From assembly GCF_002204185.1 (NCBI RefSeq), contig NZ_MXPU01000007.1:124001-188000 (forward strand): a DNA stretch of 64,000 bases, given 5' to 3'. Every line of letters starts with the position of its first letter. The first letter of the stretch is position 1. The DNA comes from Rhizobium esperanzae (GTDB lineage: Bacteria; Pseudomonadota; Alphaproteobacteria; Rhizobiales; Rhizobiaceae). Under the pieces are notes generated by a model. That model saw nothing but the letters and a program-made list of their open reading frames with translations. It had not been told where the DNA came from and searched no databases. A program made the translations under genes and the position numbers. Positions 56,968-64,000 of this stretch are shown here, in pieces.

Positions 56968-57992
56968 CGCGCCACCTCCCGCATGCGCGGATCAAATATG
57001 GCGTAGGCGACGTCGGCGAGGAAGTTCAACAGCATGAAAATGAATCCCACAATGATGGTGCCGGCCACGATGGCGTTCATGTCGCCGATCATCAGCGCAT
57101 TCGTCATGTATTGGCCGATGCCCGGCCAGGAAAAGACGATCTCGGTCACGACGGCGCCTTCGAGCAATCCCCCGTAGGAAATGGCCAGGATGGTGATCAG
57201 CTGCACGGCGATGTTCGGCAGGACGTGGCGCCAGATCGTGCCGAAGGGGCTCACACCCTTGGCGCGGGCCGCAATGACGTAATCCTGGCTCAACTGCTCC
57301 AACGTGAAGCTGCGGGTCATGCGGGTGATGTAGGCCATCGCGGCATAGGCGAGGATGATAGCCGGAAGGATGATATGGCCGAGGGCATTCCAGAAGATTT
57401 CCGTCTCGCCCTGCAGCAGGCTGTCGACCAGCAGCAGCCCGGTTTGCGGGGTGACGAGACCTTCGTAAAACACATCGATCCTGCCTGGCCCGCCGACCCA
57501 GTTCAGGCCGGCATAGAAGATGACGAGGCCGACGATGCCGAACCAGAAAACCGGGATCGAATGACCGACGAGGGCGACTACGCGCGCGACCTTGTCGATC
57601 ACGCTGTCGCGAAACAGCGCCGCGACCAGGCCGAGCGGGACGCCGACGAAGGTCGAAATGATCACAGCCAGCGTGGCCAGTTCGAAGGTCGCCGGAAAGG
57701 CCTGAGCGAGATCGGAAGAGACGGGGTTGCCGGTGAGCACGGCCGTGCCGAAATCCCCATGGGCGAGGCCGTTCAGATAAAGGAAGAACTGCTGATAGAT
57801 CGGCAGATCGAGCCCCAGACGCGTCCGCATCGCGGCATAGGCGGCGGGATCGGCGAGTTCGCCGACGATCGCGCCGACGGGATCCGTGGGCAGGACGCGG
57901 CCGATCACGAAGGTCACACAGAGGAGGATGAACAGGCTGACCAGCAGATGCGCCAGGCGTCGGCCGAATTCGGCTACAGAGAGTTCCTTCAT
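56964..57992 (-). CDS. Oligopeptide-type ABC permease (DppB-like)
   Basis: This 342-residue permease has six hydrophobic segments, the N-terminal LLVSLFILLCVTFVIGRVLP segment and the coupling loop TLEQLSQDYVIAARAKGVSP, then TEIVFSWPGIGQYMTNALMI. It starts 20 bases after the binding-protein gene. Confidence 0.93.
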   Translation of the reverse strand: MKELSVAEFGRRLAHLLVSLFILLCVTFVIGRVLPTDPVGAIVGELADPAAYAAMRTRLGLDLPIYQQFFLYLNGLAHGDFGTAVLTGNPVSSDLAQAFPATFELATLAVIISTFVGVPLGLVAALFRDSVIDKVARVVALVGHSIPVFWFGIVGLVIFYAGLNWVGGPGRIDVFYEGLVTPQTGLLLVDSLLQGETEIFWNALGHIILPAIILAYAAMAYITRMTRSFTLEQLSQDYVIAARAKGVSPFGTIWRHVLPNIAVQLITILAISYGGLLEGAVVTEIVFSWPGIGQYMTNALMIGDMNAIVAGTIIVGFIFMLLNFLADVAYAIFDPRMREVAR

Positions 57993-58012
57993 GTTCGGCT
58001 GCCTCGGGAGTA

Positions 58013-59608
58013 TTACTGGGCTTCAGACTTCGTGACGTTCTCGAGACGCGTCAGCTGGGTCGGATGCCCTACATATCCTTGCACCTTGCTCGACAGGACG
58101 ATCGGCTCGAAGCGTTCGAACATCGGCAGCACCGCCGGCTTCTGTTCCACGAACATCTTCTGCATCTCGACATAGAGCTCGCCGCGCTTCTTGGCGTCCG
58201 GCTCCATCGAAGCCTTCGCCGTCAGCGCCGTGAGTTCGGGAATGTCCCAGGCCGAGCGCCAGACGAAGTTGCCGGCGTTGTTGGCTTCCTTCGAGTTGTC
58301 GGGATTGGAGGAGAACTGCTCCATCGAGCCGAGCACGTTCGGCATGTAGGCGCTGGTCTGCGGAATCAGCAGATCGAAATCCCTGGCGCGATGGGCGGCG
58401 ATGATTTCCGAGCCGTTGCCCTGCTGGATGTCGATCTTGATGCCGACCTGGGCGAGCGACGCCTGGATGGCCGTGGCAAGATCGATGCGCGGCGTCTGCG
58501 CGATCGTCTTCAGCGTCAGCGAGAAGCCGTCCTTGAACCCTGCTTCGGCCAACAGCTGCTTGGACTTTTCGACGTCGAGATGCCAGTCGGGATTCGGGAT
58601 CGCAGATTCGAAATTCTCCGGAACCGGAACGTTTCTCGCCCGCCCGTAGGGACCCATGATCGTCTTCTCGATGCCCTTGTAGTCGATGCCATAGGCAATG
58701 GCCTCACGCACCTTCGGGTTGGACAGGTACTGGTTGCCGGCATTCATCGACAGCACGTAGAAGCCGCCTGTGGGAATGCGCTGGATGGTAAAGCCCTGCT
58801 TGTCCTTGAAGGTGGCGAGGTCGGCGGCGGTCATGGCGCTGGCGATATCGATGTCGCCGCGTTCGAGCATCAGCCGCTCGACCTGGCTTTCAGGCACATG
58901 GCGGACGATGACGCGCTTCATCTTCGGAGCGCCGGTGACATAATCCTTGTTGGCGTCGAGGATCACGAGCTCATTCGGGGACCAGCGGTTCAGGGTGAAC
59001 GGACCGGAGCCGGCCGAATGCGTGCGCATCCAGGCATTGCCGTAATCATTGTCAGCGACGTGCTTTTCGACTTCGACGCTGTCGACGACGCTGGTGGTCG
59101 AGGTCGTCAGCCGGTAGAGCAGCATCTCGGCGGTCACCTGGCCGGAAAAATCGATGCGCACCGTCTTGTCATCGACTGCGGTGACGAGCTTGTCGACATT
59201 GGTCTTGTCGTAGCCGACGCGCTTGAGGTTCGCCGCAGCAGCCTGGTCGAGCTTCAGGAGCCGCCCGATGGAATAGACGACGTCCTTTGACGTCACCGGA
59301 TTACCGGAGGCGAAATTGGCCTGGCGCAGGGTGAAGGTGATACCCTTGTCATCGACCTTCCAGCTTTCGGCCAACTGCGGCACGATCTTGCCATCCGGCG
59401 TGCTGTTGACCAGGCGGTCGTAGAGGTTCGACATGATCTCGACCGCCTTGCCCTCGGTCGCTTGATGCGGATCGAGCGACAGGACCTGGGCCAGCGATGT
59501 CCCGATCACCAGCTGATCCTTAGGGGTGGCGGCGTGCGAGAGCGGCGCAGCGATCGTCAGAGCGCCGATGACGGCGCCGACGAACAGGCCTTTCGAAAAA
59601 TGCTTCAT
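58013..59608 (-). CDS. Family 5 solute-binding protein of the oligopeptide-type importer
   Basis: This 531-residue periplasmic protein has a signal peptide (KGLFVGAVIGALTIAAPLSH) and the family 5 fold: VLSLDPHQATEGKAVEIMSN, LYDRLVNSTPDGKIVPQLAE and GSGPFTLNRWSPNELVIL. The ATG at 59608 follows a GGAGGAG site; the same frame stays open far upstream, but that part is only the antisense of the gntR gene. It leads the operon and faces the GntR/uronate genes, so a uronate-containing oligosaccharide is a plausible ligand besides peptides. Confidence 0.93.
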   Translation of the reverse strand: MKHFSKGLFVGAVIGALTIAAPLSHAATPKDQLVIGTSLAQVLSLDPHQATEGKAVEIMSNLYDRLVNSTPDGKIVPQLAESWKVDDKGITFTLRQANFASGNPVTSKDVVYSIGRLLKLDQAAAANLKRVGYDKTNVDKLVTAVDDKTVRIDFSGQVTAEMLLYRLTTSTTSVVDSVEVEKHVADNDYGNAWMRTHSAGSGPFTLNRWSPNELVILDANKDYVTGAPKMKRVIVRHVPESQVERLMLERGDIDIASAMTAADLATFKDKQGFTIQRIPTGGFYVLSMNAGNQYLSNPKVREAIAYGIDYKGIEKTIMGPYGRARNVPVPENFESAIPNPDWHLDVEKSKQLLAEAGFKDGFSLTLKTIAQTPRIDLATAIQASLAQVGIKIDIQQGNGSEIIAAHRARDFDLLIPQTSAYMPNVLGSMEQFSSNPDNSKEANNAGNFVWRSAWDIPELTALTAKASMEPDAKKRGELYVEMQKMFVEQKPAVLPMFERFEPIVLSSKVQGYVGHPTQLTRLENVTKSEAQ

Positions 59609-59636
59609 TGTAACTCCTCCCTGGATTACTATAAGA

Positions 59637-59662
59637 GACATATTATGTCGTCCGTATGTCGT
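59637..59662. promoter_or_regulatory. Candidate GntR operators in the dppA-gntR gap
   Basis: GACATATTATGTC is a 13-base palindrome (59637-59649), 28 bases from the start of the binding-protein gene. TATGTCGT occurs at 59644-59651 and again at 59655-59662, 11 bases or one helical turn apart. An 11-base part, CATATTATGTC, recurs before the uxuA-like gene (60473-60483). Confidence 0.6.
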
Positions 59663-59740
59663 ATTATGATTTATCGAAGTCCGATTTGATTTGCAAGACC
59701 CGTGCGGAAGGCGTGAGGCGAAGGAACTGGGGAAACGAGA

Positions 59741-60451
59741 ATGACGACACTTGGCCGTGGTCGGCAAAGACTGGCGCAGCAGGTCATCGATCAATTGCGC
59801 GCGCAAATCGAGACGGGGAAATTGCGCGTCGGCGACCAGCTGCCGACCGAGCCGCAGCTCGAATCGACCTTCGGCGTCAGCCGCACCGTGGTGCGCGAGG
59901 CGATTGCGGATTTGAGGGCTGCGGGTTTTGTCCGGCCGATCCAGGGCAAAGGCGTCTTCGTCGCGGATCCGAAGGTTCATTCGGTCATGTCGCTGACGCC
60001 GGTGGAAATTAAAAGCATTCCGGAAACCCTTGAGTTGCTGGAGTTTCGTATGGCGACCGAGGGTGAAGCGGCAGCGATTGCCGCCTATCGCCGCACAGCC
60101 GAGCAGGAAGCGGCAATCCGCGAGGCCAACCGCCGAATGGCGCAACTGATCGAAAGCGGACAGCAGACGGTCGAGGCTGATTATGCCTTTCACATGGCGA
60201 TCGCCGCCGCCACCAACAACCGGTTCTATGTCGATGTTCTCCGTCATTTCGGCCCGCGCGCCATTCCCCGCGGGCAGTTTCCGACGCTGCCGGAAGCCAA
60301 TGACCGCGAATATCTGCAGAAGGTCTATGCCGAGCATGTGGAAATCCTGTCGGCAATCGCCGATCAGGATCCCGACCGTGCCCGCCAGGCGATGCGCGCG
60401 CATCTGATGGCGAGCCAACGTCGCTATCGGATGCTCGCCGAACAGCAATAG
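59741..60451 (+). CDS. GntR/FadR-family regulator of the uronate cluster
   Basis: This 236-residue protein has a winged helix (QVIDQLRAQIETGKLRVGDQ; FGVSRTVVREAIADLRAAGF) and a FadR-type C-terminal domain (ELLEFRMATEGEAAAIAAYR; DYAFHMAIAAATNNRFYVDV). Members of this group often bind uronate-derived effectors. It starts 133 bases from the divergent importer operon and is 65 bases upstream of the uxuA-like gene. Repeated ATGTC-type motifs on both sides are its probable operators. Confidence 0.92.
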   Translation: MTTLGRGRQRLAQQVIDQLRAQIETGKLRVGDQLPTEPQLESTFGVSRTVVREAIADLRAAGFVRPIQGKGVFVADPKVHSVMSLTPVEIKSIPETLELLEFRMATEGEAAAIAAYRRTAEQEAAIREANRRMAQLIESGQQTVEADYAFHMAIAAATNNRFYVDVLRHFGPRAIPRGQFPTLPEANDREYLQKVYAEHVEILSAIADQDPDRARQAMRAHLMASQRRYRMLAEQQ

Positions 60452-60478
60452 GGCTCGACACTCTCAAAAATTCATATT

Positions 60479-60492
60479 ATGTCATATGACAT
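60479..60492. promoter_or_regulatory. 14-bp palindrome before the uxuA-like gene
   Basis: ATGTCATATGACAT is an exact 14-base palindrome 24 bases before the uxuA-like start, in the gap after the GntR stop. It contains the same ATGTC unit as the sites at 59637-59662 and fits a GntR operator that allows separate control of the two enzyme genes. Confidence 0.6.
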
Positions 60493-60516
60493 TGTTGAAC
60501 TTGGAGAGGGTCTCTG

Positions 60517-61491
60517 ATGTATCTTGGAACACAGGTGGCGGCGCGCGACGATGACGATTATCGGATCTTCGCGCAATTGGGGGTGAAGCATATCAGCGCC
60601 GATCCGCCGGGACAGCCGAGCAGCTGGACGCTTGCCGACATCGAACGCCATCGCGACAAGGTCGAGAGCTTCGGCCTGATCCTCGACATGATCCAGCTGC
60701 CCCTGCCCTCGCAGCCGATCGAGAAGGCTTCCTATCCCGACATCCTGCTTGCCGGGCCTGAGCGTGACCGGCAGATCGACGCGGTTTGCCAGATGATCGA
60801 GGATGTCGCGGCGGCCGGCATTCCGGCTGTGAAATACAATCTCAACCTGATCGGCATTCCGCGCACGCCTGATGAACCCGGACGCGGCGGCTCGCTGAAC
60901 GCGAGCTTTCGCTGGGAGAAGACCGATCAGCAGGCAGCCCCCGGCCTTGCCGGCGTGCTCTCCGAGGACGAAAACTGGGAACGGATCGATTATTTCCTCG
61001 AACGCGTCGTGCCGGTCGCCGAAAGCAATCGCGTCAGGCTCGCCTGCCATCCGCACGACCCCTATACGCCGCCCGGCTATCGCGGCGTCACGCGCGTGCT
61101 CGGCACGGTGGAAGGGCTGAAGAAATTCGTGCAGATGCGCGAGAACCCCTATCACGGCCTCAATTTCTGCCAGGGCTCGGTCGGCGAGATGCTCGAAAAT
61201 CCACGCGAAGAGATCGACGACATCATTCGCTGGTTCGGAGAGCGCAACAAGATCTTCAACGTCCACTTCCGCAACATTCGCGGCGGCAAGCTCTCCTTCA
61301 TGGAGACCTTCCCGGACGAGGGCGACATGGACATGGTCCGCTCGGCCAGGATCTACAAGGAAGTCGGCTACAAATACATGCTGATGCCCGACCATGTGCC
61401 GACCGTCAGCGGCCAGGATCCGTCCGCCACCGCATTTGCCTTCTGCTACGGCTACATCGCGGCACTTCTGCAAGTGCTCGAGAACGCCTGA
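60517..61491 (+). CDS. UxuA-family dehydratase (mannonate dehydratase-like, short form)
   Basis: Mannonate dehydratase converts D-mannonate to 2-keto-3-deoxygluconate in glucuronate breakdown. This 324-residue TIM-barrel protein keeps family motifs: PAVKYNLNLIGIPRTPDEPG, RLACHPHDPYTPPGY, NFCQGSVGEM and IFNVHFRNIRGGKLSFMETF, which include the metal-ligand region. It is about 70 residues shorter than E. coli UxuA (394), so it could act on a related sugar acid. The ATG at 60517 follows GGAGAGGG. The KdgD-type gene follows after 32 bases. Confidence 0.85.
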   Translation: MYLGTQVAARDDDDYRIFAQLGVKHISADPPGQPSSWTLADIERHRDKVESFGLILDMIQLPLPSQPIEKASYPDILLAGPERDRQIDAVCQMIEDVAAAGIPAVKYNLNLIGIPRTPDEPGRGGSLNASFRWEKTDQQAAPGLAGVLSEDENWERIDYFLERVVPVAESNRVRLACHPHDPYTPPGYRGVTRVLGTVEGLKKFVQMRENPYHGLNFCQGSVGEMLENPREEIDDIIRWFGERNKIFNVHFRNIRGGKLSFMETFPDEGDMDMVRSARIYKEVGYKYMLMPDHVPTVSGQDPSATAFAFCYGYIAALLQVLENA

Positions 61492-61517
61492 CACGATTTT
61501 CAACACGTAAGGAATAG

Positions 61518-62450
<933 letters not shown>

Positions 62451-62739
62451 TCGCCGAGGACGGCAGGAGTATCTGCCGCGCCCTCTCGATTCCCTCTTCT
62501 CCCCTCGGGGAGAAGGTGCCCGTGGGGCGGATGACGGGGCCGACGATGCCGGTCTTCTCCTCCAGCTCATCTCGACTATGTGCGGGATGCTGCGCACGGT
62601 ATTTCCGGCCGCGTGCCGGAATCGAATTTACGTTGGGGGGGTACCGTTCCGCCCCCTCATCCGCCTGCCGAAACCTTCTCCCCGAGGGGAGAAGACGATG
62701 CGCCGCACCCTCGCCATTCCCCAGCAGACTGATCGTCGC
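62451..62739. other. Intergenic region with a RIME-like element
   Basis: These 289 bases between convergent kdgD and the ATPase gene contain no gene I can support. They are dominated by the RIME-like inverted repeat at 62496-62694. Confidence 0.6.
62496..62694. repeat. RIME-like palindromic intergenic element
   Basis: CTTCTCCCC-TC-GGGGAGAAG (62496-62515) forms a 9-bp stem. The same hairpin, inverted, recurs at 62675-62694 (CTTCTCCCC-GA-GGGGAGAAG). The inner flanks are also similar in inverse orientation, each with a GGCGGATGA-type block. A paired, outward-facing hairpin element in a convergent gap is the known layout of Rhizobium-specific intergenic mosaic elements. Confidence 0.8.
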
Positions 62740-63813
62740 CTACAGCGCCACCCCGCTGCCGCGGTCGAAAACGTGGACCTGATCGCTGGCGATGCTCGCT
62801 TCGAACACAGCGCCGTAGCGGGCGGGGTATTCGCCGTCGACGACCGCCGTCACCTGCTGGCCGGCTAGATCGAAGACGATATGGGTCTGGGCGCCTGTGG
62901 GTTCCACCAGCATGGTGCGGCCGGCGAGCGCCGTACCGGCCGATAGGCCGGGAACGAGATGTTCCGGACGCAAGCCGATGGTGACGGCCTGGCCGGGTCT
63001 GACCCGGCGGTCGGGTGCGATGCGAATCGCTGTGCCATCGTCGAGGCGGGCGGTGGGTTGGCCGTCTTCTCCGGTGACCGTGCCGTCGAGCATGTTCATC
63101 GCCGGCGACCCGATGAAGGCAGCGACGAAGAGATTGGCGGGTTTTTTATAGAGTTCGAGCGGCGTACCCGACTGCTCCACCTTGCCGTGATTGAGTACAA
63201 CGATGCGGTCAGCGAGCGTCATCGCTTCGATCTGGTCGTGGGTGACATAGATCGAGGTCGTCTTCACCTTCTGGTGTAGCGTCTTGATCTCCGAACGCAT
63301 CTGCACGCGCAGTTTCGCATCGAGGTTGGAAAGCGGTTCGTCGAACAGGAAGACGGCGGGGTTGCGCACGATGGCCCGGCCCATGGCGACACGCTGGCGC
63401 TGGCCGCCGGAAAGCTGCGCCGGCTTGCGGTCGAGCAGCTTTGCGAGATCGAGCATGCGGGCGGCCTCGGCAACGCGCGCCTCGATCTCCGCTTTGGCAA
63501 CGCCGGCAAGCTTCAGGTTGAAACCCATGTTTTCAGCGACCGTCATATGCGGATAGAGCGCATAGGACTGGAAGACCATGGCGATGTTGCGCTCGCGCGG
63601 CGTCATCGCGTTGACGACGTTACCGCCGATGGCGATCTCGCCGTCGGTGATCTCCTCGAGGCCGGCAATCATCCGCAGCAGCGTCGATTTTCCGCAGCCG
63701 GACGGGCCGACGAGGGCGACGAATTCGCCATCCTCGATATGAAGCGAAATGCCGTGGATGACGTCGACGGCGCCATAGGCCTTGCGAATATTGTTCAGCT
63801 CAACGGATGCCAT
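62740..63813 (-). CDS. Sugar ABC ATPase (UgpC/MalK type), second copy
   Basis: This 357-residue ATPase has Walker A GPSGCGKSTLLRMIAGLEEI, LSGGQRQRVAMGRAIVRNPA, LFDEPLSNLDAKLRVQMRSE and a C-terminal TOBE region. It follows a MalG-type permease by 22 bases, so it belongs to a second CUT1 importer whose other genes lie beyond base 64000. Given the neighbours it may serve a uronate or oligo-uronate importer, but that is a guess. Confidence 0.94.
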   Translation of the reverse strand: MASVELNNIRKAYGAVDVIHGISLHIEDGEFVALVGPSGCGKSTLLRMIAGLEEITDGEIAIGGNVVNAMTPRERNIAMVFQSYALYPHMTVAENMGFNLKLAGVAKAEIEARVAEAARMLDLAKLLDRKPAQLSGGQRQRVAMGRAIVRNPAVFLFDEPLSNLDAKLRVQMRSEIKTLHQKVKTTSIYVTHDQIEAMTLADRIVVLNHGKVEQSGTPLELYKKPANLFVAAFIGSPAMNMLDGTVTGEDGQPTARLDDGTAIRIAPDRRVRPGQAVTIGLRPEHLVPGLSAGTALAGRTMLVEPTGAQTHIVFDLAGQQVTAVVDGEYPARYGAVFEASIASDQVHVFDRGSGVAL

Positions 63814-63835
63814 GATTGCACTCCAATGGTTCGGC

Positions 63836-64000
63836 TCAGGACTTCACGGCGCCAGCGGTCAATCCGGCGATGATGTGTCTCTGCGCGACGAAGAAGACGA
63901 TGATGGTGGGAAGGATGGTCAGCGTGATGAAGGCCAGCACCAGTTGCCACTCCGTGCCGTATTCGCCGCGATAGACCATGATGCCCAGCGGCCAGGGATA
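63836..64000 (-). CDS. CUT1 sugar permease, MalG-like, C-terminal end (cut by window edge)
   Basis: The last 54 residues of a MalG-type permease are present: the segment LVLAFITLTILPTIIVFFVA followed by QRHIIAGLTAGAVKS and a TGA at 63836-63838. The family ending (QRHIIAGLTAGAVK) is a good match. The rest, and probably the partner permease and binding protein, lie beyond the window. Confidence 0.9.
   Translation of the reverse strand, partial: YPWPLGIMVYRGEYGTEWQLVLAFITLTILPTIIVFFVAQRHIIAGLTAGAVKS

Noticed and set aside
59609..60448. Open frame that extends the binding-protein gene far upstream
   Set aside because: The extra part is antisense to gntR, lacks a signal peptide at its start, and a strong ribosome site and signal peptide place the true start at 59608.

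Overview
The window is high-GC alphaproteobacterial chromosomal DNA, most likely from the Rhizobium leguminosarum/etli group. Evidence: gene content and order (ssb next to uvrA with a GTTC-N7-GTTC SOS box, glnB-glnA, sdhE-mfd, glmU-glmS), a phosphatidylcholine synthase gene, an IalB-type invasion protein, many high-affinity ABC solute systems, and a RIME-like intergenic palindromic repeat. No rRNA, tRNA, CRISPR array, prophage or insertion sequence was seen.

Region 1 (1-24 kb) is mostly housekeeping: partial gyrA (TTG start), a MarC-family gene, a low-GC island with a DUF2569-like membrane protein, ssb/uvrA sharing one LexA site, a DUF72 gene, bifunctional NAD(P)HX repair enzyme (nnrD), glnB-glnA behind a sigma-54 promoter, hspQ behind two striking dyads, ialB-like, an orphan YejA-like binding protein, a FrnE-like DsbA-family gene, a GrpB gene whose 5' end carries an in-frame TGA, an osmC-sdhE-mfd operon, recG and a DUF502 gene.

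Region 2 (23.5-38.9 kb, all minus strand) holds glmU and glmS, a YtfQ/YtfR/YtfT/YjfF-type sugar importer with its GntR regulator as the last gene, a BMP-family (probably nucleoside) ABC importer, a quinone oxidoreductase-like gene and pcsA.

Region 3 (39-45.6 kb) holds fpr, a GntR regulator, a MacA-MacB type efflux operon, a GFA-family gene, a small conserved-looking gene and a 60-residue protein made of two near-identical stress-protein-like repeats.

Region 4 (45.6-64 kb) is carbohydrate-oriented. A CUT1 sugar importer is led by an unassigned 840-residue cytoplasmic protein that may be a new carbohydrate-active enzyme, and is divergent from a LacI regulator. Next is a five-gene oligopeptide-type ABC importer divergent from a GntR regulator, a short UxuA-family dehydratase and a KdgD-type dehydratase. 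Related ATGTC-containing palindromes lie in front of both divergent units, which suggests one regulon for uptake and breakdown of a uronate-type compound. The window ends with a RIME-like repeat and the start of another CUT1 operon, cut by the edge.

The best candidates for something undescribed are the 840-residue protein with its importer, and the use of a peptide-type transporter for uronates. Both are inferences from context. The rest of the window is largely conventional.
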